From Syntrophotaleaceae bacterium (GTDB lineage: Bacteria; Desulfobacterota; Desulfuromonadia; Desulfuromonadales; Syntrophotaleaceae), in NCBI GenBank assembly GCA_041390365.1, contig JAWKQB010000003.1:1108181-1172180 (forward strand): a stretch of 64,000 bases of DNA. The letters run 5' to 3'. The notes below the pieces were generated by a model that saw nothing but the letters and a program-made list of their open reading frames with translations, had not been told where the DNA came from and made no database searches. This document shows positions 45,381 through 53,566 of the stretch, in pieces. Each line of letters starts with the position of its first letter. Positions within the stretch are counted from its first letter, which is position 1. A program made the translations under genes and the position numbers.

Positions 45381-46387
45381 GGCTGCCTCATGCGGAGCAT
45401 TTCGACGAACCCCTCGATCCGGATCCTGGTGCGGGCGTCCAGCGGGCCGGGCCTGTCCCCTTCCAGGGTCAGGATCGGGGTCTTGAAGCGCTTGCGGACG
45501 ATGAGGTCCTCGATCTGCCGGAAGCAGAAGGATTGCACATAGTGGATGATGCCGTGCACCTTGCGCCGGGAAATTTCCCGTTCGATATCGTCCAGTCGGA
45601 AAAAGATATCGTAGGGGTAGGTGTATCTCCGGTATTGCTCAACGATGGAATCGACATTGTAGGGCATGGAAAACTGGCGTTGGGTCTCATTGAACACCAC
45701 CCGGGCGCCGGCCTCCTCGAGGGTCCGGTAGAGATCGGTGAATATCGGGGGCACGCCGATGTAGGCCAGCCTGAGGGATTCTGTCAGCGGCCTGCGGCTG
45801 TGCGCTTCTTCGAGAAAGCGGTCCAGGTCTTTTTCATAAACATCGGCGTCACCGTTCATGTCCGAGGTGCACACCTGAAAATAGTGGTTTTCCGCACCCG
45901 TCACCCGGTTTTCCTCCCAGGTCAGGCGATCGATTTCATGAACCTTCCGCCGGATCCGGTTGAGCTCGCGGCGTGCCTCCTCCACCTGCTCGCCGGTCAC
46001 ACCGAAGTAGCGGGCAAGTTTATCGATCTCGTGGGCCACACTCGAAGACGATCGATCGTAAGGGTAGGCAAATGGGATGGTGGTGACCCCGTGCAGCTGC
46101 AGGACTTCCATCAGGGCCTTGGTGTTGGAGCAGTCCCCTTCCGTGACGGCGATGACTTCACTGATGCCGCCACGCAGGGTGGCGCCGTAAAGACCCTTGA
46201 TCCACCCGCAGCTGTTGCGGGGAAAACCGGCCATTTCCGCCTCGTCGATGAGGTCGTGGCAATGGGGATCGGTAATGAAGACGTTGTTCAGGTCTACCGG
46301 ACGCCGCCCCGCGGCGAAAAGGATTTCCAACGGAATCGTAGTGGTGAATCCGACAGTATTATGCTGGGAGCTTGACAAGGGTTTCAA
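45377..46387 (-). CDS. 2-hydroxyacyl-CoA dehydratase/double-cubane cluster-family protein
   Basis: About 336 residues. VGFTTTIPLEILFAAGRRPVDLNNVFI is the family N-terminus. Three cysteines in family positions (FPRNSCGWIKGLYGATL, VTEGDCSNTKAL, YVQSFCFRQIEDLI) would hold the iron-sulfur cluster. It belongs to the HgdB/BcrB/FldB family. Because only one such subunit is present with its activase, it could be a double-cubane cluster protein rather than a two-subunit dehydratase. The frame is open further upstream, but that part lies within another gene. The probable start is TTG at 46387, whose TTGA overlaps the stop of the membrane protein (translational coupling). TTG at 46378 is the alternative. 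Confidence 0.82.
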   Translation of the reverse strand: MKPLSSSQHNTVGFTTTIPLEILFAAGRRPVDLNNVFITDPHCHDLIDEAEMAGFPRNSCGWIKGLYGATLRGGISEVIAVTEGDCSNTKALMEVLQLHGVTTIPFAYPYDRSSSSVAHEIDKLARYFGVTGEQVEEARRELNRIRRKVHEIDRLTWEENRVTGAENHYFQVCTSDMNGDADVYEKDLDRFLEEAHSRRPLTESLRLAYIGVPPIFTDLYRTLEEAGARVVFNETQRQFSMPYNVDSIVEQYRRYTYPYDIFFRLDDIEREISRRKVHGIIHYVQSFCFRQIEDLIVRKRFKTPILTLEGDRPGPLDARTRIRIEGFVEMLRMRQP

Positions 46388-46731
46388 TCGTGTTTGATGA
46401 ATAAGAGATAGATCAGGGCGAATATCAGCACTAGGCCGCCCCCCAAGAAGACCAGCAGGGTATCCGAAAGGATGCCGTCGACGGCGGTGCCCTGCTGCAG
46501 GGTATAGTTGACCAGGCTGGCAAAGCCGACCAGCCCCAGGACAATCGAGAGCAGACCGTAGCGTCTCAGATAGACGGAAATAGCCGTAAAAATCGCCAAG
46601 CCGGCAAGAAACCAGGGATTGAAGATCAGGTCTCCGAGCTCTATCTCCCGCAGAAAATTCATGACCCGATCTGTTTCCAGATGTTGAAAAAAACCCAGTA
46701 CCAGTTCCTTGAATGAAGAAGAGTTGTTCAT
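46384..46731 (-). CDS. Small three-helix membrane protein
   Basis: A 115-residue protein. The ATG at 46731 has GAGGGGC upstream. Three hydrophobic segments are visible: IFNPWFLAGLAIFTAISVYL, YGLLSIVLGLVGFASLVNYTL and GILSDTLLVFLGGGLVLIFALIYLLFI. A soluble amphipathic N-terminus precedes them (SSSFKELVLGFFQHLETDRVMNFL). No family is recognised. It is the first gene of the unit containing the dehydratase, activase and cytochrome, and could be the membrane contact of that redox module. Confidence 0.65.
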   Translation of the reverse strand: MNNSSSFKELVLGFFQHLETDRVMNFLREIELGDLIFNPWFLAGLAIFTAISVYLRRYGLLSIVLGLVGFASLVNYTLQQGTAVDGILSDTLLVFLGGGLVLIFALIYLLFIKHD

Positions 46732-46823
46732 GTGCCCCTCGGGGAATCCGCAATTCCTGCAACCGGGAATGCCGCAGTATAGCAAAACGCCTGCCAGAAA
46801 CAAAGCCCAAAAGGGTTCCGCCC

Positions 46824-46853
46824 TTGACTTCGGTACGGTTTTGCTCCTATCAT
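46824..46853 (+). promoter_or_regulatory. Candidate sigma-70 promoter upstream of murI
   Basis: TTGACT (46824-46829), an 18-nt spacer and TATCAT (46848-46853). Transcription would start ~165 nt before murI, leaving a long leader with no gene. Confidence 0.45.
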
Positions 46854-47026
46854 ACCGGCTTTGGTTGGCTGTTTGTCTTAATCCCGGAACTTCATGATCA
46901 CTTCCCCTGCAAGCCCAGATTGCAGGCCTTTTCAAGCCTCCTCTTCCATTCTGCGGGCTTGATCCGGCCCCCGACGCCGGTCTTGCGGGCAAGTCTCATG
47001 ATTTAACTGGACGAGGTATTGCAAAG

Positions 47027-47827
47027 TTGCCTGAACGCGCTATCGGTGTATTCGATTCCGGGATCGGCGGTCTGACCGTTCTCAAAGAAATATTACGCTT
47101 CCTGCCCGGAGAGGAACTGTTTTACCTTGGGGATACGGCACGGGTCCCCTATGGCACCAAGAGCCCGGCGACCGTGCTCCGCTACGCAGTGGAGGCGGCG
47201 GGGTTTCTCGTGCGGCGTCAGGTCAAGATGCTGGTGGTGGCCTGCAATACCGCATCATCGGTGGCTATCTCCGAATTGGAGCAGCGTTACTGCCTGCCGG
47301 TGATGGGAGTCATTGAACCGGGCGCCCGCAGGGCCGCTTCGGTCACGCGCAGCGGCAAAGTGGGGGTTATCGGCACCGAGGGCACCATCCGCAGCGGGGC
47401 CTATACCCGTGCAATCCAGGCTCTGGATCCGGACATCAGGGTCTTTCCATCCCCCTGCCCCCTTTTCGTACCCCTTGTGGAAGAGGGGTGGGTGGATCAC
47501 CAGGTCGCCCATCTGGTCGCTCGGGAATATCTGGAACCTTTGAAAGACCAAGGCATCGACACCCTCGTCCTGGGTTGCACTCACTATCCCTTGCTCAAGA
47601 CGACCCTGCGCCAGGTTCTGGGTGACGAGGTCATGCTCATCGATTCGGCCGAGGAAACAGCTCATCTGGTGGCCGCCCTGCTTGGGAAAAACGGCTTTCT
47701 GCGGAGCGCCGCTCCCGGTCATCCCCGCTATTTCGTTACCGACGATCCGGGCCGCTTCACAAAGGTCGGAGGCGCCTTCGTCGGTTCTCTTTTGCAGGAT
47801 GTCGAACTGGTGAATCTGGAAGATTAG
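47027..47827 (+). CDS. murI: Glutamate racemase
   Basis: A 266-residue cofactor-independent racemase supplying D-glutamate for peptidoglycan. The conserved motifs are IGVFDSGIGGLTVL (catalytic Asp/Ser), YLGDTARVPYGTKS, VVACNTASS (first catalytic Cys, ~74), GTEGTI and LVLGCTHYPLL (second catalytic Cys and His, ~185). The start is TTG at 47027, with GAGG ~10 nt upstream. No in-frame ATG gives the conserved N-terminus. It is followed 25 nt later by the GerMN gene, probably cotranscribed. Confidence 0.93.
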   Translation: MPERAIGVFDSGIGGLTVLKEILRFLPGEELFYLGDTARVPYGTKSPATVLRYAVEAAGFLVRRQVKMLVVACNTASSVAISELEQRYCLPVMGVIEPGARRAASVTRSGKVGVIGTEGTIRSGAYTRAIQALDPDIRVFPSPCPLFVPLVEEGWVDHQVAHLVAREYLEPLKDQGIDTLVLGCTHYPLLKTTLRQVLGDEVMLIDSAEETAHLVAALLGKNGFLRSAAPGHPRYFVTDDPGRFTKVGGAFVGSLLQDVELVNLED

Positions 47828-47852
47828 ATTGCATTCCCGAAGGAATTGACAG

Positions 47853-48641
47853 ATGGAAGTTCCCTTCTGGGGAAAGATAGTCATTCTCGTTCTTTTGCTG
47901 GCCCTGCTGGTGATCGGCGTTCTCCTGTTTCAAAAATACCGGTCGGCCGCCCCGCAGCTGCCTGCCGCAACCGAAACGGTTGAGGAGCCGCAGGTCATCC
48001 GCGAGGTACGCCTTTATTTTGGAGACGACGAAGCCCTGTTTCTGGTGGCCGAGACCCGGGAGTTGGAAAACTGCCTTGAGGACGAGGCCTGTTTGCAACA
48101 GACCGTTCAGGCCCTGCTCGACGGCCCCAGTGGCGATCTGATTCCGATCATGCCCAAAAACGTCGCCATCAGGAGCGTATCCGAGCAGGAGGGGGTGGCC
48201 ACCATCGATTTCAGTCGTGAATTCGTGACCGGACATCCGGGCGGTAGCGTTTCCGAACTCTTTACGGTTTATGGCCTCGCCAATACCCTGGCGGATAATT
48301 TCCCCTACATCCGGCAGGTTCGCATCCTGGTCGAGGGTCAAGCGATCGAAACCCTCAAGGGCCATGTCGATCTGAGCCGGGCGGTGGCCGCGGATTTCCG
48401 CTTTGTTCGCCGTCTCGATGCAGGAACCGGCACCGAGGCCGGTGCCGTACGGGGCGCCGAAGAGGTTACCGCGGATTTCCCGATGGCCGAGCCGGGGGAG
48501 GCCGAAACATTTTATCCTGAGGCCTACCCTGAGGCCAGTTCCAGCCCGCTGCAGGGGGAGATGCCTCTGCCGGAATCTGACCTGCCCGAGGAAGAGATGT
48601 TTCAGAACGACGGGGAAACCCCAACGGAGGTGACGCCATGA
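47853..48641 (+). CDS. GerMN-domain membrane-anchored protein
   Basis: A 262-residue protein. An N-terminal TM anchor (~8-27, IVILVLLLALLVIGVLLF) is followed by a GerMN-type domain at ~50-175: VRLYFGDDEALFLVAETREL, LLDGPSG, ISRSVSEQEGVATIDFS-like strands, VYGLANTLADNFPYIRQVRILVEGQAIETLKGHVDLS. The Glu/Pro-rich C-terminus looks disordered. Isolated GerMN domains occur in envelope proteins of non-sporulating bacteria too, with unclear ligand (peptidoglycan-related). The stop overlaps the metH start by ATGA. Confidence 0.82.
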   Translation: MEVPFWGKIVILVLLLALLVIGVLLFQKYRSAAPQLPAATETVEEPQVIREVRLYFGDDEALFLVAETRELENCLEDEACLQQTVQALLDGPSGDLIPIMPKNVAIRSVSEQEGVATIDFSREFVTGHPGGSVSELFTVYGLANTLADNFPYIRQVRILVEGQAIETLKGHVDLSRAVAADFRFVRRLDAGTGTEAGAVRGAEEVTADFPMAEPGEAETFYPEAYPEASSSPLQGEMPLPESDLPEEEMFQNDGETPTEVTP

Positions 48642-51052
48642 ACGATTTTCTGCAGGCGATCGGGGAGCGGATTCTGGTGCTGGACGGAGCCATGGGAACC
48701 CTTCTTCAGGAACGGGGGCTGAAACCGGGAGGCTGTCCGGAGGAGATGAACCTGACCGATCCGGCCGTGGTCGCCGGAATTCACCGGGAATATGCCGAAT
48801 CGGGCGCCGATATTATCGTCACCAACAGTTTCGGCGGCAGCCGGGAGAAGCTGGCCCATTACGGGCTGGAAAAAAGGGTCGCTGAAATCAATGCCCGGGC
48901 GGTTGATCTGGCCCGCGAGGCGGCAGGTTCGAAGGGATTCGTTGCGGCCTCCATCGGACCGACCGGGCGCTTTCTGAGACCGGTGGGGGATGCCGTTTTC
49001 GATGAAATGGTCGAAATTTTCGGGGAACAGGTGCGGGCCTTTGCGGCCGCGGGTGCCGACCTGATCACCCTGGAAACCTTCCTCGACATCGCCGAATTGC
49101 GGGCGGCGGTGATCGCCTGCCGCGAGTTTTCCGGTTTGCCGGTCATGGCCCTGATGACCTTCGAGGATGGCGGGCGTACCGTGCTCGGTACTTCGCCGCA
49201 GGCCGCCGCCGTGACTCTCGACGCTCTTCAGGTCGATGTGATCGGCTCCAATTGTGGTCTGGGCGTGGACGGGATCTATCAGGTGCTCGAGCGGATGCGG
49301 GAGGTCACCAACCGGCCGCTGATCGCCCAGGCCAATGCCGGACTGCCGAAGCTTGTGGATGGCCGAACCGTTTTCAACGCCACTCCCGAAGAGATGACCG
49401 CTTATCACGAGCGGATGATCCAGCTCGGCGTGCGGGTTATCGGAGGCTGCTGCGGGACCACTCCCGCTCATATCAAGGCCATGCGCGAGGCTCTCGAAGG
49501 CAGGGACCAGGCCTGGACGCCTCCGCCCCGGCGCTGTTTTCTCTCGAGCCGGACCGGCGTCGTGGAGATCGGCGGAAAGGCTCCTTGCGCCATCATCGGT
49601 GAGAGGATCAATCCGACCGGACGCAAGGGTTACGTGGCCGAGCTGCGGGAGGGCAAGACGGCCTACATCCGTCGTGAAGCCCAGGAGCAGGTTGTGGCCG
49701 GCGCCGACCTGCTCGACATTAATTGCGGCGCCCCCGGAGTCGATGAGCCGGCCTGTCTGAAAAGGGCGGTCCAGGCGGCCGTGGGGGTGACCGGCGTTCC
49801 GCTGGTCCTCGATTCCTCCGACCCGGCTGCACTTGAAAAGGGCCTCAAGGCCGCGGACGGAAAGGTGCTGATCAACTCGGTTTCCGGCGAGGAAAAGAGC
49901 CTCCGGGCCGTATTGCCCCTGGCCCGCAAGTATGGTGCGGCCGTCATCGGCCTGGCGCTGGACGGCGCCGGAATCCCGGAGACGGCCGAGGAGCGGGCAA
50001 GGGTGGCACGGACCATTCTGCAGGCGGCCGTGGGGATCGGATTGCCTCGCGAGGATGTGATCATCGACTGCCTGACCCTGACGGTCTCCGCCGAGCAGAA
50101 ACGGGCCATGGAGACCATCCGTACCCTGCGGCTGGTGCAGGACGAACTTGGGCTAGCCACAGTGCTCGGGGTCAGCAACATCTCCTTCGGATTGCCGTCC
50201 CGTCCCGTCCTCTCCTCCGCCTTTTTCACCATGGCCCTTGAAGCCGGGCTTGCCGCCGCCATCATCAATCCGAAGGAAGAGAGGATGATGGATGCCTACC
50301 GGTCCTCCATGGTCCTTCTCGGCAAGGACCTGCGGGCGGAACGCTACATTGCCGCCTACAGCACCGCCGCTGCGCCCGCCCCTCCGGCGGCCGACAGTCA
50401 GGCGCCGATTCGGGAAAGGCTGGCGGCCGCCATCATCGGCGGCGACAAGGAAGGGGTCACCGGGTTGGTGGAAAAAGCCCTGGCCGAAAACCTCAGCCCG
50501 GCCGAAATCAGCAACGAAGGGCTGCTCCCGGGGCTGGAAGAGGTCGGCCGCCTGTTCGGCGACAACCGCATTTTCCTGCCCCAGGTCATGCTGTCGGCCG
50601 AAACCATGCAGACCGCCTTCGCCCGGCTTAAACAGGAAATGCAGGGGGCGGCCTCGTCGAGTCTCGGCCGGATTCTGATGGCGACCGTGGAGGGAGACAT
50701 TCACGATATCGGCAAAAACATCGTCTGCACCCTGCTGGAAAACCACGGTTTCGAAATCATCGATCTGGGCAAGAACGTTCCGGCCGCACGCATTGTCGAG
50801 GAGGCCGAAAAACGGCAGGTGGATGCCGTCGGCCTTTCCGCACTGATGACCACCACGATCAATCAGATGGACGTGACCATAAAGCAGCTGCGGGATGCCG
50901 GAGTGCAGGTTTTCACCATGGTCGGCGGTGCCGTCGTTACCCAGGACTACGCCGATGCCATCGGTGCCGATCTCTATGCCGCCGACGCCATGGAGGCGGT
51001 CAAAAAAATCAAGATTCTTCTCAAAAAGCCGGGCCCGACAGTATCGGTTTGA
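48638..51052 (+). CDS. metH: Cobalamin-dependent methionine synthase, short form
   Basis: An 804-residue enzyme transferring the methyl group of methyl-THF to homocysteine through cobalamin. The homocysteine-binding barrel (~1-290) has GAMGTLL and the zinc ligands Cys ~206 (GSNCGLG) and ~270-271 (GGCCGTTP). The pterin-binding barrel (~310-590) has INCGAPGVDE and IIDCLTLTVS. The cobalamin cap and B12 domain (~600-804) has EGDIHDIGKNIV, the DxHxxG lower-ligand motif. The C-terminal AdoMet-dependent reactivation domain of E. coli MetH is absent, as in Thermotoga and many Deltaproteobacteria. Reactivation must therefore come from another protein, or the anaerobic habitat limits oxidation. Confidence 0.94.
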   Translation: MNDFLQAIGERILVLDGAMGTLLQERGLKPGGCPEEMNLTDPAVVAGIHREYAESGADIIVTNSFGGSREKLAHYGLEKRVAEINARAVDLAREAAGSKGFVAASIGPTGRFLRPVGDAVFDEMVEIFGEQVRAFAAAGADLITLETFLDIAELRAAVIACREFSGLPVMALMTFEDGGRTVLGTSPQAAAVTLDALQVDVIGSNCGLGVDGIYQVLERMREVTNRPLIAQANAGLPKLVDGRTVFNATPEEMTAYHERMIQLGVRVIGGCCGTTPAHIKAMREALEGRDQAWTPPPRRCFLSSRTGVVEIGGKAPCAIIGERINPTGRKGYVAELREGKTAYIRREAQEQVVAGADLLDINCGAPGVDEPACLKRAVQAAVGVTGVPLVLDSSDPAALEKGLKAADGKVLINSVSGEEKSLRAVLPLARKYGAAVIGLALDGAGIPETAEERARVARTILQAAVGIGLPREDVIIDCLTLTVSAEQKRAMETIRTLRLVQDELGLATVLGVSNISFGLPSRPVLSSAFFTMALEAGLAAAIINPKEERMMDAYRSSMVLLGKDLRAERYIAAYSTAAAPAPPAADSQAPIRERLAAAIIGGDKEGVTGLVEKALAENLSPAEISNEGLLPGLEEVGRLFGDNRIFLPQVMLSAETMQTAFARLKQEMQGAASSSLGRILMATVEGDIHDIGKNIVCTLLENHGFEIIDLGKNVPAARIVEEAEKRQVDAVGLSALMTTTINQMDVTIKQLRDAGVQVFTMVGGAVVTQDYADAIGADLYAADAMEAVKKIKILLKKPGPTVSV

Positions 51053-51077
51053 CTTCTATTTCAGCGGCAGGTGTGCG

Positions 51078-51464
51078 ATGGCGGGTGGATTCAATCACAA
51101 TTTCCATTACCAGGGCGAGATGTACCACGTGCAGACCGAGGACAGCGGGTCCAAAACCGCAAGGATCGTCACCCTGCTGTTCAGGGGCGGCACCATAGTG
51201 GCCTCGGAACGGTATTCCTACGTTGAACTGCTGGGGCGGGAGGACCTGCCCCTCCTGATCGAAGAGCGGATGAAGGAACAGCACAAGGAGATGGTGCTCC
51301 GGCTGAGAAGGGGAGAGTTCGACTCCGCCATGGGACAGGCGGGTGCCGAGGTCGATCCCGGGAATGAATGCACTGCTGGGGATATGCCCCAAATGTCGGA
51401 TGATGATCTGGAAAAGCTGGTTTTTGCCTACCTGACCGTTGGGGATGACAGATACCGGATGTGA
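51078..51464 (+). CDS. Conserved small protein, unknown function
   Basis: A 128-residue protein starting at ATG 51078 with GGCAGG upstream. It opens FNHNFHYQGEMYHVQTEDSG and continues VTLLFRGGTIVASERYSYVELL, a compact beta-rich unit. A charged helix follows (LLIEERMKEQHKEMVLRLRRGEFDSAMG). I do not recognise the family. Its position between metH and the split transketolase, with short gaps on both sides, suggests one operon. Confidence 0.7.
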   Translation: MAGGFNHNFHYQGEMYHVQTEDSGSKTARIVTLLFRGGTIVASERYSYVELLGREDLPLLIEERMKEQHKEMVLRLRRGEFDSAMGQAGAEVDPGNECTAGDMPQMSDDDLEKLVFAYLTVGDDRYRM

Positions 51465-51517
51465 TCCCCTGCACCACGGGCGATGCGGAAACAACAATGA
51501 AAGGAAGTTTGCGGCAG

Positions 51518-52345
51518 ATGTTGAGCGAAGAAAACATCCGGGAGCTCGAAGAGACGGCCCGGCACCTCAGAGTCGAAGTATTGAAAATGCTCCATACCTC
51601 TCAGTCGGGGCATACCGGCGGCAGTCTGTCCGCCATCGATGTGATGACCGTCCTCTTTTTCCAGAGAATGCGTCACGACCCGAGCAACCCTCACTGGGAG
51701 GACCGCGACCGCTTCATCCTTTCGAAAGGGCATGCCGCACCGGCGCTCTACGCCTGCCTGGCCAACTGCGACTACTTCCCCACCGAGGATCTCAAGACCC
51801 TGCGTCGGCTCGGCAGCCATCTTCAGGGTCACCCGGACATGAACAAGACGCCCGGCGTGGAGGTCTGCACCGGGTCTCTCGGACAGGGGCTTTCCCAGGC
51901 CGTCGGCCTGTCCCTGGCCAACCGGCTGGCCGGACGTGCGTCCCGGGTGTACACCCTGCTGGGGGACGGCGAGATGCAGGAGGGGCAGGTCTGGGAGGCT
52001 GCCATGAGTGCAGCCCATTTCAAACTCGGCAACCTGTGCGCCATCATCGATCAGAACGGCTTGCAGATCGACGGAGAAACCGAGAAGGTCATGAACGTCG
52101 GACCGCTGGGACCCAAATTTCTCGCCTTCAACTGGCACGTGCTGGAAGTGGACGGCCACGACATCCGGGCCATTCTTCTGGCCCTGAACGAGGCCGAACA
52201 GGTCGTCGATCGGCCGACCATGATCATCGCCCGGACGGTCAAGGGCAAGGGAGTGCCCTTCTTCGAGCACAAGGCCAGCTACCACGGCGTCGCCCCCAGC
52301 GATGATGAACTTGAACGGGCCCTGCAGGTTCTGGCGTTGCACTGA
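51518..52345 (+). CDS. Transketolase, N-terminal subunit
   Basis: A ~275-residue protein covering the ThDP pyrophosphate-binding half of transketolase. The motif GDGEMQEGQVWEAAMSAAHFKLGNLCAIID has the GDG...N metal/ThDP signature, with SKGHAAPALYACLA and GSLGQGLSQAVGLSLA also present. It pairs with the C-terminal subunit encoded 115 nt downstream to give a two-gene enzyme of the non-oxidative pentose phosphate pathway. The start is uncertain. ATG 51518 follows GGAAG by 10 nt, and ATG 51497 is the upstream alternative. Confidence 0.9.
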   Translation: MLSEENIRELEETARHLRVEVLKMLHTSQSGHTGGSLSAIDVMTVLFFQRMRHDPSNPHWEDRDRFILSKGHAAPALYACLANCDYFPTEDLKTLRRLGSHLQGHPDMNKTPGVEVCTGSLGQGLSQAVGLSLANRLAGRASRVYTLLGDGEMQEGQVWEAAMSAAHFKLGNLCAIIDQNGLQIDGETEKVMNVGPLGPKFLAFNWHVLEVDGHDIRAILLALNEAEQVVDRPTMIIARTVKGKGVPFFEHKASYHGVAPSDDELERALQVLALH

Positions 52346-52459
52346 TACTGGCGACAGTGGGGACAGAGCTCGGGGCTCCCGCTTCAAAGGGACGCATAAA
52401 TCCCCCGAGATCCTCAGGCTGAATAGATACCCATTTTCAATACAAGAAAGAGGAAAGCA

Positions 52460-53398
52460 GTGAGCGAAAAGATCGCAACCCGAGATGCCTATGGCAAAAC
52501 CCTGCTGGAGCTGGGCGGCGAAAACGACAGGATCGTCGTTCTCGACGCAGACCTGTCCGGATCGACGAAAACAGCCCTGTTCGCAAAACAGTACCCCGAT
52601 CGGTTTTTCAATGCCGGTATCGCCGAGGCGAACATGATCGGCATGGCCGCGGGACTGGCCGCCGGCGGCATGATTCCTTTCGCCTCGACTTTCGCCGTAT
52701 TCGCCGCCGGCCGTGGATTTGAGCAGATCCGGCAATCCATCACCTATCCCCGCCTGAATGTGAAGGTGGTGGCCACCCACGGCGGCGTGACGGTCGGAGA
52801 GGACGGCGGATCTCACCAATCGGTGGAAGATCTGGCCATTATGCGCACTCTGCCCAACATGACGGTGCTCTGCCCCGCCGACGGACCGGAGACGGCGGCC
52901 GCCGTGCGCGCCGCAGCCGCATATGCCGGTCCGGTGTTCATCCGCCTGGGGCGCGGCAAGGTGCCGGTGGTGTTCGGACAGGATTGCTCTTTCCAGATCG
53001 GCCGCGGCGTTACCCTCCGCGCGGGCGGTGACATGACCTTCATCTCCACCGGTCTGATGACTGCCGAGGCCCTGAAGGCTGCCGAGATCCTGGCGGAGGA
53101 ACGGATCGACGCCCGGGTCATCCATCTCGGCACCATCAAACCCCTCGATCTCGACCTGGTGCTGAAGGCGGCCCGTGAGACGGGAGCGGTGGTCACGGCG
53201 GAAGAACATTCAGTGATCGGCGGATTGGGAGGAGCGGTGTGCGAAGCTCTGGCTGAAGGATGTCCCGTACCCGTGGAGAGGGTGGGGCTGCGCGACCAGT
53301 TTGGTCAGTCCGGAACCGCCGAGGAACTGCTAACCTACTACGGACTTACGGCTGCACACCTGGTGGAAGCGGCCGAACGGGTCCTGAAGCGGAAGTAA
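52460..53398 (+). CDS. Transketolase, C-terminal subunit
   Basis: A 312-residue partner with the pyrimidine-binding half of transketolase: FFNAGIAEANMIGMAAGLAAGGMIPFASTFAVFA (the Glu that activates ThDP), THGGVTVGEDGGSHQSVEDLA and a C-terminal Rossmann-like domain (AEEHSVIGGLGGAV). The start is GTG at 52460 preceded by GAGGAAAG. Splitting transketolase into two genes is common in anaerobes and archaea and resembles the E1 alpha/beta layout. Confidence 0.92.
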   Translation: MSEKIATRDAYGKTLLELGGENDRIVVLDADLSGSTKTALFAKQYPDRFFNAGIAEANMIGMAAGLAAGGMIPFASTFAVFAAGRGFEQIRQSITYPRLNVKVVATHGGVTVGEDGGSHQSVEDLAIMRTLPNMTVLCPADGPETAAAVRAAAAYAGPVFIRLGRGKVPVVFGQDCSFQIGRGVTLRAGGDMTFISTGLMTAEALKAAEILAEERIDARVIHLGTIKPLDLDLVLKAARETGAVVTAEEHSVIGGLGGAVCEALAEGCPVPVERVGLRDQFGQSGTAEELLTYYGLTAAHLVEAAERVLKRK

Positions 53399-53456
53399 AA
53401 GTCGTTTCGCGGCGGTTTTAATCGGGAATCCAGCCGCTAAAACCCTGGAATCCTGG

Positions 53457-53481
53457 ATGCCCGATAGAATCTCTCGGGCAT
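53457..53481. repeat. REP-like palindrome in front of the regulator gene
   Basis: An 8-bp stem ATGCCCGA/TCGGGCAT with a 9-nt loop, in the context CTGGATGCCCGA...TCGGGCATGACGG. It belongs to the widespread class of CCTGGATxCCCGxxx-type extragenic palindromes. Confidence 0.5.
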
Positions 53482-53566
53482 GACGGATCAAATCCGCGAA
53501 GGCAACCCAATTTAGCCCCGGCATATTTTGTCCGGTCAAAACAGTCCTTTTTCGAAGAGGCGCACC

